A stretch of 64,000 bases of DNA. It comes from CAVRXQ01 sp963849105. Its GTDB lineage: Bacteria > Actinomycetota > Acidimicrobiia > Acidimicrobiales > Bog-793. The DNA lies in NCBI GenBank assembly GCA_963849105.1, contig CAWKGD010000003.1, positions 248,001 through 312,000 of the forward strand. The letters run 5' to 3'. Shown piece after piece: positions 17,046 to 25,365 of this stretch; position 1 is the first letter of the stretch; every line of letters starts with the position of its first letter. The notes beneath the pieces were generated by a model. The model saw nothing but the letters and a program-made list of their open reading frames with translations, had not been told where the DNA came from and did not search any database. A program made the position numbers and the translations under genes.

Positions 17046-17762
17046 TTGACCACGGTCCTCATAGTCGAAGACGACGCGACGATCCGAGCCGCGCTCAAGC
17101 GTTCGCTCACCGGGCGGGGTTACGACGTGCGAACTGCTGCGACCGGCCTCGGAGGGTTGTCGATAGTCGTCGACGAGCGCCCCGACGTCGTCCTGTTGGA
17201 CCTCGGCCTGCCCGACATCGACGGCGTCGACTTGCTACGCATGCTCCGGGCGGTGAGCGCCGTTGCCGTCATAGTCGTCACCGCTCGAGATGACGAGAGC
17301 GAGATCATCCGCACCCTCGACGCCGGCGCCGATGACTACATCGTCAAACCGTTCTCGACTGAGCAGATGGAGGCACGTCTGCGAGCTGTCTTGCGACGAT
17401 CTCAGGAGGACTTGGGCACGGTTGCCGTCACCGTGGGCGCGCTGCGGATCGACCCGGCGACTCGTCAGGCGACCCTCGCCGAGCGGCGCCTCCCGCTCAG
17501 CAGGAAGGAGTTCGATCTCCTGAGTTTCCTCGCCACTCGCGCCGGAAGGGTTGTGACGAAGCGGCAACTCCTCACCGAGGTCTGGGACCAGCCGTACGGA
17601 GGGAGCGACAAGACCGTCGACGTCCACATCTCGTGGCTTCGGCGCAAGCTCGGCGAGTCAGCAACGAACCCTCGCTACCTGCTCACGATCCATGGAGTCG
17701 GCGTACGGCTCGTGAACCCTGACGGTGGCGAAGACGACGACGACCGACCGAAACAAACTTGA
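17046..17762 (+). CDS. OmpR/PhoB-family response regulator
   Basis: A 238-residue regulator starting at TTG (MTTVLIVEDD). The phospho-acceptor Asp is in 'DVVLLDLGLPDIDG', the switch Thr in 'VVTARDD', and Lys in 'DYIVKPFSTEQME'. The winged helix has 'LSRKEFDLLSFLATRAGRVV' and 'KTVDVHISWLRRKLGE'. A short acidic tail follows. It is coupled to the kinase at 17759 by a 4-bp overlap. Together with 14985-16991 this makes two tandem regulator-kinase pairs on the same strand. Confidence 0.92.
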   Translation: MTTVLIVEDDATIRAALKRSLTGRGYDVRTAATGLGGLSIVVDERPDVVLLDLGLPDIDGVDLLRMLRAVSAVAVIVVTARDDESEIIRTLDAGADDYIVKPFSTEQMEARLRAVLRRSQEDLGTVAVTVGALRIDPATRQATLAERRLPLSRKEFDLLSFLATRAGRVVTKRQLLTEVWDQPYGGSDKTVDVHISWLRRKLGESATNPRYLLTIHGVGVRLVNPDGGEDDDDRPKQT

Positions 17763-19114
17763 AAATGGACCGGCATCGAATCCAAAGCCACGCGAAGATC
17801 CGCCGCAGGATGGCCTTTATGGCCGCGGTTGTGACCGGCACCGTGGTCGTTGCCTTCTGCATCCCGCTAACACTCTTCATCACCTCGGTGGCGAACGACC
17901 GCGCCATCGACGGAGCGGAGCTCGAGGCGCGGTCCCTTGCCGCCGAGCTGACCGCGGTGAGCGACCACGCCACGATCGAGCGGCTAGCCCGCCAAGAGAA
18001 TGTCGTCGCAAGCACATCTGCCACCGTCTACCTGGTGAACGGGCAGATGCTCGGGGCTCGGCCGGGCGCCCCGACCGTCGTTCCGGCGAGCGTCCGGGCG
18101 GGTCACGCCGTGACGATCGCGACGCCGGCGGGAGAAGAGGTCTGGGTAGCCGTCCGAGCCAAGAGTGACGCCGTAGCCGTCGCGGTAAGCGTCCCGCGTG
18201 GCTTGCTCACGCGGGGAGTCACTCGAGAGCTGGTGTACCTATACGCCGGCGGCGTATTGCTCGTGCTGATCGCGATCGTCCTCGCGGACTGGATGGGAAG
18301 AACGATCGTCAGACCCATCTCCGAGCTCGAAGACGTCACGCGCCTCCTATCCGCGGGGGACATGCTGCGACGCGTCGACCCCGCTGGGCCTTACGAGGTC
18401 GCCGAGGTGGGTCGGGCTGTCAACGAGCTTGCCGACCGGATCGACAGCTTCTTGGAAAGTGCCCGCATGGCCGGAGCAGATCTCGGACACCGACTGCGAA
18501 CGCCGCTCACCGCGCTCAGGCTCGACATCGAGGCACTCGCCGATCGTTCGACGAAAGACGCTCTCGTCAAGGATCTCAAAGCGCTCGAGCGGGCCGTGAA
18601 TCGGCTTATTCGAGAAACCCGCGAGCCTCCCCTGCCTCGCGGGCACGCCGACCTCGCCGCTGCGATCGCTGGACGCGCGACCTTTTGGACCGTGCTTGCA
18701 CGGTCTCAGGATCGGCGATTCTCGGTCAAGGTGCCGTCGCGCGACATCGAGGTCGCGCTCGACAAAGATGACCTCGAAGCCGCGATCGACGAACTTGTCT
18801 CGAACGTCTTCGCCCACACGCCCGAAGGGACGAGCTTTCGGGTCGAACTTCGCGAAACGTCGCCGGGCTCGACGAGCTGGACGCTTTTGGTCGAAGACGA
18901 CGGACCATCTTCGACCGAGCCGCGAACTCCGACTTCGCGTTACGTCGCAGGGACCAGCCTCGGCCTCGACATCGTTCGGCGAACAGCGGAACGTGCCGGA
19001 GGAGCGATGCACCTTGGACGTTCCCAAAGCGGGGGATTCCGCGTCGAACTCACGATCCCGGAGACGATACCGATCGCACCGGAGGTTGAGAAACCGTCTC
19101 GACAACGGACGTAA
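17759..19114 (+). CDS. Sensor histidine kinase with HAMP
   Basis: A 451-residue kinase. TM1 lies near residues 18-42 and a sensor of ~115 residues follows. TM2 is 'LVYLYAGGVLLVLIAIVLAD', and a HAMP linker follows it ('RPISELEDVTRLLSAGD'). The H-box is 'LGHRLRTPLTALRLDIEAL', with His-Arg-Leu-Arg instead of the common His-Glu-Leu-Arg. The N-box is 'AIDELVSNVFAHTPEG', and a short G1 ('LLVEDDGPS') and G2 ('GTSLGLDIVRRTAERAGG') follow. The start may be TTG 17759 (overlapping the regulator's TGA) or ATG 17765. Confidence 0.9.
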   Translation: MKMDRHRIQSHAKIRRRMAFMAAVVTGTVVVAFCIPLTLFITSVANDRAIDGAELEARSLAAELTAVSDHATIERLARQENVVASTSATVYLVNGQMLGARPGAPTVVPASVRAGHAVTIATPAGEEVWVAVRAKSDAVAVAVSVPRGLLTRGVTRELVYLYAGGVLLVLIAIVLADWMGRTIVRPISELEDVTRLLSAGDMLRRVDPAGPYEVAEVGRAVNELADRIDSFLESARMAGADLGHRLRTPLTALRLDIEALADRSTKDALVKDLKALERAVNRLIRETREPPLPRGHADLAAAIAGRATFWTVLARSQDRRFSVKVPSRDIEVALDKDDLEAAIDELVSNVFAHTPEGTSFRVELRETSPGSTSWTLLVEDDGPSSTEPRTPTSRYVAGTSLGLDIVRRTAERAGGAMHLGRSQSGGFRVELTIPETIPIAPEVEKPSRQRT

Positions 19115-19417
19115 ACCACCGGGGGCTGCCGAACTGGCGCGGAGCGAACGACCGGTAATTCAGAACGACTTGATGAGCGAGACCTCGCCATCCATTGGAC
19201 CGTCACGCGACGCATGGGCGCGCAGTCGATGCTCAATACCGTCAGGACCAAGGATCCGATCGACTGGGCGACGGTTTGGATATCGCAGGCAGTTGTCGAA
19301 TTTCAGACGCTTTTTTGCAAAGTCTTAGCGGTGACTTGGGTACCTCTTACGACTCTTCGGACGATCCTGAGACGCGGGGCTGTGGAAGCCCCGATGCACC
19401 CGAAGGAGGTGAACACG

Positions 19418-19489
19418 ATGGCCAAGAAAGTTAGGGACCCGGAGCCCAAGGGCAAGGAGAAGGCTGACTCCAAACACGACAAGGGATAG
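19418..19489 (+). CDS. 23-residue Lys-rich peptide with a perfect ribosome binding site
   Basis: The peptide starts MAKKVRDPEPKG and ends DSKHDKG, 10 of its 23 residues being Lys/Arg/His. It is preceded by an ideal AAGGAGGT seven bases before the ATG and followed after 9 bp by a strong intrinsic terminator. Its size puts it below usual gene-calling limits. The combination of ideal initiation and clean termination argues for real, possibly strong, translation. No known family is recognised. Nothing supportable lies in 19115-19417. Confidence 0.6.
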   Translation: MAKKVRDPEPKGKEKADSKHDKG

Positions 19490-19497
19490 CCGCATGC

Positions 19498-19556
19498 CGC
19501 CTCGGGGCGCGCCACACCAATGTTCGGGTGGCGCGCCCGGAGGCGCTGCCTTTTTT
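19498..19556 (+). terminator. Strong intrinsic terminator
   Basis: A perfect 10-bp inner stem (ggcgcgccac / gtggcgcgcc) is extended by an outer stem of cgcctc / gaggcg. It is followed by 'ctgccttttttg' with a T6 run. It ends the transcript of the 23-residue peptide and insulates the ABC gene at 19627. Confidence 0.88.
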
Positions 19557-19626
19557 GTTCGCGGGCGAAGACTGCGCGCACATTGACCGCACCTGTCTCC
19601 ACGAATCTTGTCACCGAGGTTGTCGC

Positions 19627-20661
19627 ATGATTCACGATCCCAATTCGAAGCTCGGCCCCGCGCCGCTTCCTTGGAGGCGTCTGGCCGGGTTGGCGAGACC
19701 GATTCGCCTGGGGCTCGCTGGGATGGTGGGGCTGAGCACCGGCGGCGCTCTGGCCGGTCTCGTGCCTCCGTTAGCCCTCGGGGTTCTGGTCAATGCACTC
19801 GTTGAGCGCAACGACAAGGGCGAGGCTGCGCTGCTCGCTGGTCTGATCGGATTGGCAGTCATCGTCGAGACCGTGGCATACATCGCCTCCGACCGCATGT
19901 ACGCGAAAAACGCCGGTCGCCTTTACCGCAGCGTCCGCTTACGGATGTTCGAGGGCGCTCGCGCGCGTGCATGTGACGACCAGAGCAAGCAGGCCGGTCT
20001 GCCGGCGCGGTTCATCTCTGATGCAGAGACGCTCGGGATCACCGTGTCCGTGCTCGACAGCGGATCGATGCTATTGGTCGAGTTCGCAAGTGCGATCGTC
20101 GCTCTCGTCTTGCTCGCACCGTGGACGGTCCCCGTCGTCGCTCTGGAGCTCTTGCTGATCTGGATTGCGACGAGACGAATGCAGCAGCCGGTAGCTTTCG
20201 CCGGTCAGCGCCGCCAGGAGGAACTCGAGCATTTGACGCTGTCGGTCGCGCGCGAGCTCGTAGAGGGCCCCGACGACCGCCAGTCGACGAGCAGATTCAG
20301 CTCCGTCGCGGACCGAGTCCTCGCAGCCGATGTCCGCCTCGGCTGGGTGCGAGCCATCAATCTTCAGGGTTCCGGTGGCCTCGCGAAGCTCGGACCGATT
20401 GCGGCAGTGGTTGCCGCCGCGTTCACCGGCACCCATCTCGTCGGCACGCTCATCACTGTGTACTTGCTCGCACAACGCGTCTTCGGGGGCTTCGACGGGC
20501 TCGTCGACCTCAGCCTCAGCTCACAGGGCGTGCGCGGCGCTGTGGCTCGCTGCTTCGAGCTCATCGACGAGCTGTCCCCGACGCCCGAACGCTCGGCGCA
20601 GGCGCCGACACTGACCGCGCGACTGCAATCGAGAGTTGACAAACTCCGCCCAGCCAGATGA
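19627..20661 (+). CDS. ABC transporter transmembrane domain without an ATPase domain
   Basis: A 344-residue membrane protein with the six-helix ABC type-1 exporter fold: 'GLSTGGALAGLVPPLALGVL', 'LLAGLIGLAVIVETVAYIA', 'RLYRSVRLRMFEGARARA' (coupling region), 'FASAIVALVLLAPWTVPVVA' and 'IAAVVAAAFTGTHLVG'. It ends shortly after 'ELIDELSPTPE', exactly where the nucleotide-binding domain normally begins. No Walker A or LSGGQ sequence follows in any frame before 20900. It is either a truncated exporter or a half-transporter whose ATPase is encoded elsewhere. Confidence 0.8.
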   Translation: MIHDPNSKLGPAPLPWRRLAGLARPIRLGLAGMVGLSTGGALAGLVPPLALGVLVNALVERNDKGEAALLAGLIGLAVIVETVAYIASDRMYAKNAGRLYRSVRLRMFEGARARACDDQSKQAGLPARFISDAETLGITVSVLDSGSMLLVEFASAIVALVLLAPWTVPVVALELLLIWIATRRMQQPVAFAGQRRQEELEHLTLSVARELVEGPDDRQSTSRFSSVADRVLAADVRLGWVRAINLQGSGGLAKLGPIAAVVAAAFTGTHLVGTLITVYLLAQRVFGGFDGLVDLSLSSQGVRGAVARCFELIDELSPTPERSAQAPTLTARLQSRVDKLRPAR

Positions 20662-20829
20662 CGCACGCGGGGTATCCCTACAACCATGCGACGAGACTTC
20701 ATCTCCTTCAGAAAAAGGGCTCTGATCGGTGCACGGTCGGGATGAGCGTCTCGGCGATCCTCGCTGATCAGCGAGTGCCTCGCCTTCTGGTGAAATAAGA
20801 CTGATCTTGCCAACGCTTCGATCCCCAGC

Positions 20830-20861
20830 TTCATGTCTGCGTAAGGTCCGACACGTACCCT
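20830..20861 (+). promoter_or_regulatory. Promoter-like motif copy 2 (TTCATG-N4-CGTAAGG-N9-TACCCT)
   Basis: ttcatg, tctg, cgtaagg, tccgacacg, taccct. Same layout as copies at 14572 and 23672. It lies 50 bp before the small ORF at 20912, which makes that ORF and 21208 plausible members of the same regulon. Confidence 0.5.
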
Positions 20862-20911
20862 CGAGTTCACGATCGTGGCATCGCCGCGGGAAGCGACGGT
20901 AGAGGAGAACG

Positions 20912-21211
20912 ATGGCAAAAAATCGTGGGACTTGGCGTAATCTGCCTCGCGTACTTCGTGCTGAAGTGCTTTCGAACCACGAGACGCGATCCAGCGCAAA
21001 AGCAAAAGGGCAAACCGGCGAATTCGTACATGCGTCTGTGAAGACACCCCTTCGATGCGCGGAGCTTTTCACTCCTCGAGCGCGGGCCGGACCCAGTTCT
21101 TCTGAATCTCCGCAGCATGTTTCGCGCTGGGCGCCCAGAAAGACGACTCACCATCCATTTGCCTTCTTTCGTACGCAGCAGGCCAACCCTCCCAGCTGCG
21201 TCCCAACATGA
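20912..21211 (+). CDS. Hypothetical protein (doubtful)
   Basis: A 99-codon reading starting MAKNRGTWRNLPRV after 'gaggagaacg', a plausible ribosome binding site, downstream of promoter-like motif copy 2. Composition is Arg/Ser/Pro-rich without a recognisable domain. The last codons overlap the start of the next gene by 4 bp. Reading-frame statistics cannot be computed here. It may be a leader or non-coding. Confidence 0.3.
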   Translation: MAKNRGTWRNLPRVLRAEVLSNHETRSSAKAKGQTGEFVHASVKTPLRCAELFTPRARAGPSSSESPQHVSRWAPRKTTHHPFAFFRTQQANPPSCVPT

Positions 21212-21843
21212 GCGGGCACAGGAACCGCGCTCGAGTCGACCGGCACTTCCTCAATGGGAACCGGTCTCGCATACCCCTTGCGGTAGTGGTTCTCTTCGCA
21301 GCTGTCGGCATCGCCCTCGGGATCCACGGGTGGTCAGTCCGTCATTCGGGCGTGGTCACTGGCGCGCTTTCCGTCGGCGGCGGCAAGAGCGTGCCCTCTC
21401 CAGCCCATCAAGCGGCTGCACAACCTCCGTCGCGAGCGCATCGCAATCCGCCGGCACCTCACGCTACGGCCAGCACTTCTTCGCAATCGCATTCGGCGTC
21501 ACGGCGCGCAGGGTCCTCTTCGCCAGCGAAGACGCGCGGACCGCTCCTCTCGAGCAGCCCCTACGCCTCCTACGCGTACGAGATCTACCCGTCGAAGGAG
21601 AACGCGCCGACGCGGCTCGCGCTGTCCGGATTCGGGTACTCGATTCGCCAGCGCGGCTCCGACATCGTGCTCAACCTCGTCGTTTCTGGGAGTGGCCAGT
21701 CGGCGATCCAGAAGTCCTATCCGACGAGCGACAAGCTCTATTTCATCGACACCACACTCGGTGATGACTCGGGTGGCTCTGACTACAGCTACGGCGACGA
21801 CGGACTGATCGCGACCGACTCGTCCGGCCGCATCGTGCAATGA
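21208..21843 (+). CDS. Single-pass membrane protein of unknown function
   Basis: A 211-residue protein with a basic N-terminus, one transmembrane helix 'IPLAVVVLFAAVGIALGI' (near residues 22-40), a ~70-residue Ser/Ala/Pro/His-rich linker and a compact extracytoplasmic domain. The domain begins near 'YASYAYEIYPSKENAP', contains 'LNLVVSGSGQSAIQKSY', and ends in an acidic Asp/Gly/Tyr tail. The family is not recognised. It is followed after 24 bp by the DoxX-like gene, suggesting a two-gene unit. Confidence 0.6.
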   Translation: MSGHRNRARVDRHFLNGNRSRIPLAVVVLFAAVGIALGIHGWSVRHSGVVTGALSVGGGKSVPSPAHQAAAQPPSRAHRNPPAPHATASTSSQSHSASRRAGSSSPAKTRGPLLSSSPYASYAYEIYPSKENAPTRLALSGFGYSIRQRGSDIVLNLVVSGSGQSAIQKSYPTSDKLYFIDTTLGDDSGGSDYSYGDDGLIATDSSGRIVQ

Positions 21844-21867
21844 GCCTCCACGAATGAGTGGAAAGCG

Positions 21868-22446
21868 ATGAGCAGAGGTAAGCGGGCACGACGCCGCATC
21901 GACCGCCGACCGCGGGTCGCGGTCACGATCGCGGCGGCGTCACCGAGCGCGATTCCCGATGAGCCGGATGGCGCCGTCCTCGGGGCGTACGCCGCGCGTG
22001 GCGCGACACGACCACTCGAAGATCTCGTCAAAGACGCGACCACCGCCTTTGGTGAATGGGCCCCGACGCTCGGCCGGATGCTGCTCGGCCTGGTGCTCGC
22101 GTGGTTCGGATACCATGAGCTCGTCCAGCCTGGCCTGTGGACCGGGTACGTACCGGTTCTTTCGCCTCAGTCGAACCTGAGCGTCGTCCTTGTCCTCATC
22201 CACGGCCTTGTGCTGTTCGTTTTGGCCGCCGCGCTCATCATCGGGTTTGCGCCGCGGGCATCGGCCGGGATTGCGGTGGTCTTACTCTTCGAGATTGTCG
22301 TCTCGCTCGTCGTCTCGGGTGGTCTGTCGGATCTTGTGCTACGCGACGTCGGCGTGCTCGGCCTCTCGCTGAGCCTGCTGGGAAGCGCCCGACAGCGTCT
22401 CGTCCTCGGACGCTCAACACGAATTCGGGCACGACGGGTCCTTTGA
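21868..22446 (+). CDS. DoxX-like membrane protein
   Basis: A 192-residue protein with four predicted helices. These are 'LGRMLLGLVLAWFGYHEL', 'LSVVLVLIHGLVLFVLAAAL', 'ASAGIAVVLLFEIVVSLVVS' and 'LVLRDVGVLGLSLSLLGSA'. The 'R(M)LLG..W.GYHELVQPGLW' pattern and the four-helix layout fit the DoxX/TQO-small-subunit-like superfamily. A basic 60-residue N-terminal extension is unusual. Electron-transfer function is not demonstrable from sequence. The following 22447-22717 stretch holds nothing I can support. Confidence 0.65.
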   Translation: MSRGKRARRRIDRRPRVAVTIAAASPSAIPDEPDGAVLGAYAARGATRPLEDLVKDATTAFGEWAPTLGRMLLGLVLAWFGYHELVQPGLWTGYVPVLSPQSNLSVVLVLIHGLVLFVLAAALIIGFAPRASAGIAVVLLFEIVVSLVVSGGLSDLVLRDVGVLGLSLSLLGSARQRLVLGRSTRIRARRVL

Positions 22447-22717
22447 GCTCAAACCCACAGATACCGGATTGACCGATCTCGATCGCTGTCAGGAGAAACA
22501 GCCAACGGGGCGTCGCGGTCACGCGACCTGTGTCTTGGTTCAGCGAGCACCCCTTGTCACCGAACGACGATGCTCAGAGCGAGCGAGATCCAACGACACC
22601 GCGACCGTGCGGGACTCGCTACACAGAGTGCTACCGCGTATTCACAGACTCTCTAGTCGCTCGGAAGTGTTGCCAAGAGACTCCTGCGAGAGGATGTCAA
22701 CTGGAGATCGCGGCGGG

Positions 22718-23461
22718 TCAATGTCGTAGCGGAAGTCGTGCCCGGTAAGCCGCGTTCGCCTTCGCCTCGCTTAGGTAGCGGTTGACAACGAGCTGGTCGA
22801 GAACGTGACGCTGGCGTTGCTTGGCGAGGCGGAAGTGCGATAGCGGGTCATATGCCGACGGGGCCTGGGGAAGGCCGGCAAGCATCGAAGCCTCGGCCCA
22901 ATTGAGTGCGTTCGGATTGACCCCGAAGTAACCACGCGCCGCCGACGCATAGCCCCAATAGCCGTTTCCGTAGTAGATGGCGTTCAGGTACATCTCAAGG
23001 ATCTCTGCCTTCGAGTAGTGCAACTCGAGTTTCACTCCGAGGCCGATCTCTTCGAGCGTCGTTCCGAATCCGCTTCCCTTTCCATAGATCTGCTTTGCGA
23101 GCTGTTGGGCGATGGTGCTTCCGCCTGGGTCGCCATTCGAGTGCAGGCTCGCCATAGCGCCGCGCGCCGCGCCGTCGAAGACGTCCACGACCACGTTCGA
23201 GTAGAAGTGCTCGTCCTCGACGGCGACCATCGCGTCGGCGAGCTTGGTCGGAGGTGGCAACACGCCGAAGGCGTCGTGACGGGCAGCGAGGATCCGATGT
23301 ACTCGAGCTTCGGCGTCACCCACTCCGGGGAGGCTGAGGAAATAGCCGAAGCTGGCGAGAGCGACGGCGAGAACTGCCGCGACACCGACGAGGGCGAAGC
23401 GCTTCAAGTATCGGCGCAATCGGACGCTTCCTCGCTTTTCTATGTCTCCACATTGCACCAA
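22718..23461 (-). CDS. Monofunctional peptidoglycan transglycosylase (GT51)
   Basis: A 247-residue membrane-anchored glycosyltransferase that polymerises lipid II. One N-terminal transmembrane helix ('FALVGVAAVLAVALASFGYF') precedes the GT51 motifs: 'AMVAVEDEHFYSN' with the catalytic Glu, 'GGSTIAQQLAKQIYG', and 'SKAEILEMYLNAIYYGNGYW' with 'GYASAARGYFG'. It ends where class A penicillin-binding proteins would begin their transpeptidase domain, so it is the monofunctional (MtgA-like) form. The start could also be at internal Val codons near 'VRLRRYLKRF'. It is transcribed away from NAGPA-like gene 3. Confidence 0.9.
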   Translation of the reverse strand: MVQCGDIEKRGSVRLRRYLKRFALVGVAAVLAVALASFGYFLSLPGVGDAEARVHRILAARHDAFGVLPPPTKLADAMVAVEDEHFYSNVVVDVFDGAARGAMASLHSNGDPGGSTIAQQLAKQIYGKGSGFGTTLEEIGLGVKLELHYSKAEILEMYLNAIYYGNGYWGYASAARGYFGVNPNALNWAEASMLAGLPQAPSAYDPLSHFRLAKQRQRHVLDQLVVNRYLSEAKANAAYRARLPLRH

Positions 23462-23671
23462 CGCGGTGTCGTTGAGTCATCAGCGCGCGGAGGTCGCAGT
23501 TCGGGGGTCGAGGTCGGTTCTGGCGTCGCGATTCGCGAATCGACTATCCGTTCGCACCGTGGCGACTCGAACCGATGCGCAGCGTTGTTGAGTACATCCT
23601 GTGAATACTCGGCGTGCGTTCATCCAGGATGCCTGATGATCCAGGGGAAGATCGCGCCGGAAAACGATGTG

Positions 23672-23703
23672 TTCATGTCTCCGTAAGGCTCCCTCTTTAC
23701 CCT
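23672..23703 (+). promoter_or_regulatory. Promoter-like motif copy 3 (TTCATG-N4-CGTAAGG-N9-TACCCT)
   Basis: ttcatg, tctc, cgtaagg, ctccctctt, taccct. Identical layout to copy 2. It lies about 330 bp before NAGPA-like gene 3 at 24034 in the 572-bp gap 23462-24033, which otherwise holds no supportable gene. Confidence 0.5.
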
Positions 23704-24033
23704 CGATCACGGTGTCACGCGCCCGCCCCTTTTCGATGATGGATGCCCGGAACTCCGACCCTCGGGGGTCGATTCAGTGTTTGACCGATTGGATTCTGCC
23801 GAGTCGGCGGAATGCGCAAGTGGGCGACGCGCAAATCGAACGCCGCGCACGCGATGACGGCGAGAGCCGGATCGGCGGAACCGACCGAACTCTGAGAGCG
23901 CGCGGCGCAGTCAGACGCAACCAGCCCGGTGCCGTACGCAGATCCGCTGAGGAAAGCTCGTCCCCGACCTCATCATCGTTCTGGTCGGGCCGGTGATCGC
24001 CTTCGTGCGCTTTTCGCTTCTTCGTGGAATGCA

Positions 24034-25359
24034 ATGAGCACCCGACTTCAGCACACATCGAGCCGATCACCTGCGCTCGACCGCCTGCGGGACCTCGACG
24101 CAACTCCGACGAAGGACGGCAACGGCACTTCGTTGCACGCACCACAACCGAAAGGGCGCCGGGCTCGCCGTGCTCGCCGACGCGCCGTACGCCTCGCGCG
24201 CCGGACGATCTTCGGAAGGCATCCCGTTCGCACGGCGATCATCGTCGTGCTCCTCGGTCTCACCCCCGTGTGGGTGTCGCTCGGTGACGCGCTCACGAAC
24301 CCGGGCCTTGGGAGCTCGCTGCCGGCGCGGTTCGCCGAATGGGCCCGCGAGAACGGCGCAAGCTCGGTCGTCGTCTGGGCCGAAAACCTCTGGTACTCGC
24401 ATCACCAACCACCGGTCGGCGGCACACCGGCAAAGGGAGCGATCCCGCCCCCTCCGCGCGCCTCCGTTGCCATCAGTAAGGCCACTGCTCTTCCGCCCCA
24501 CCTGCCCGCGCCTGCTCCGATCGCTCCGCTCGCCAGTCCGGCGATCGCCGGCGAAGGGGTCTGGCACCCCGTCGGCCGAAAGGTCGACGGGGTGCCCGCG
24601 GTCTACGCGGCCTTCCTCCGTCCTGATGCCATCCACACGAGCGTTGTCGTCGGGGTCGCGTGGATGGACACGAAACTTCTCAAAGCGACGCTCTATTCCG
24701 GAAGCACGATTCCCGGCGGTGGTCCTTACCCGTACACGGCGCCGATCGAACCCGGTGCCGCAAGGAGCCTCGTCGCCGCGTTCAATGCGGGATTTCTCAT
24801 GAACAACGCAAACGGCGGCTACTACACCGACGGACACGTCGTAATCCCGCTGCGCGCCGGCGCCGCTTCGCTCGTGATCTATCGAAACGGCTCGGCGACC
24901 GTCGCAGACTGGGGTCGGGACGCCAAGCTGACCTCGAACGTCGTCGCCGTGCGCCAAAACCTCAATCTCCTCGTCGACGGCGGCAAACCAGTTCCCGGGC
25001 TGAATGCAAACGACACGACACAGTGGGGCTACACGCTTGGAAATCAGATTTACGTCTGGCGATCTGGCATCGGCGTCACCGCCAGCGGCGCGCTCGTCTA
25101 CGTCGGAGGACCGGGTCTGAACATTACGACGCTCGCCAACCTCCTTGTGCGCGCCGGCGCTGTGCGAGCGATGGAGCTCGACATCAACACCGACTGGGTG
25201 AACTTCGCAACGTACGACCCGGCTTCGGCGGGTGCGCCTGCAACACCCGTGAACGGCACACTGCTGCTTCCTGGCATGACGGGGACTACAGCGCGTTATT
25301 TCGAGTCGTGGTGGTCCCGCGATTTCTTCACGATGTCCGCGCGCTCTTTCAACGGCTGA
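24034..25359 (+). CDS. Membrane-anchored NAGPA-like (phosphodiester glycosidase family) protein 3
   Basis: A 441-residue protein with an Arg-rich N-terminus, a transmembrane helix 'TAIIVVLLGLTPVWVSL' (near residues 70-87), a Pro/Ala linker and the NAGPA-like domain. Landmarks are 'VVGVAWMDTKLLKATLYSGS', 'VAAFNAGFLMNNANGGYYTD', 'TQWGYTLGNQIYVWRSGIG' and 'AMELDINTDW'. It is the closest paralogue of protein 2. The ATG at 24034 precedes the basic segment; in-frame codons upstream are not protein-like. A long reading on the opposite strand is a shadow. It lies 6 bp before the UbiA-type gene and may be co-transcribed with the DPPR pathway genes. Confidence 0.82.
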   Translation: MSTRLQHTSSRSPALDRLRDLDATPTKDGNGTSLHAPQPKGRRARRARRRAVRLARRTIFGRHPVRTAIIVVLLGLTPVWVSLGDALTNPGLGSSLPARFAEWARENGASSVVVWAENLWYSHHQPPVGGTPAKGAIPPPPRASVAISKATALPPHLPAPAPIAPLASPAIAGEGVWHPVGRKVDGVPAVYAAFLRPDAIHTSVVVGVAWMDTKLLKATLYSGSTIPGGGPYPYTAPIEPGAARSLVAAFNAGFLMNNANGGYYTDGHVVIPLRAGAASLVIYRNGSATVADWGRDAKLTSNVVAVRQNLNLLVDGGKPVPGLNANDTTQWGYTLGNQIYVWRSGIGVTASGALVYVGGPGLNITTLANLLVRAGAVRAMELDINTDWVNFATYDPASAGAPATPVNGTLLLPGMTGTTARYFESWWSRDFFTMSARSFNG

Positions 25360-25365
25360 CGGCCG

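Noticed and set aside
23018..23686. 222-codon plus-strand frame opposite the transglycosylase
   Set aside because: The minus strand carries complete GT51 motifs; the plus frame has none.
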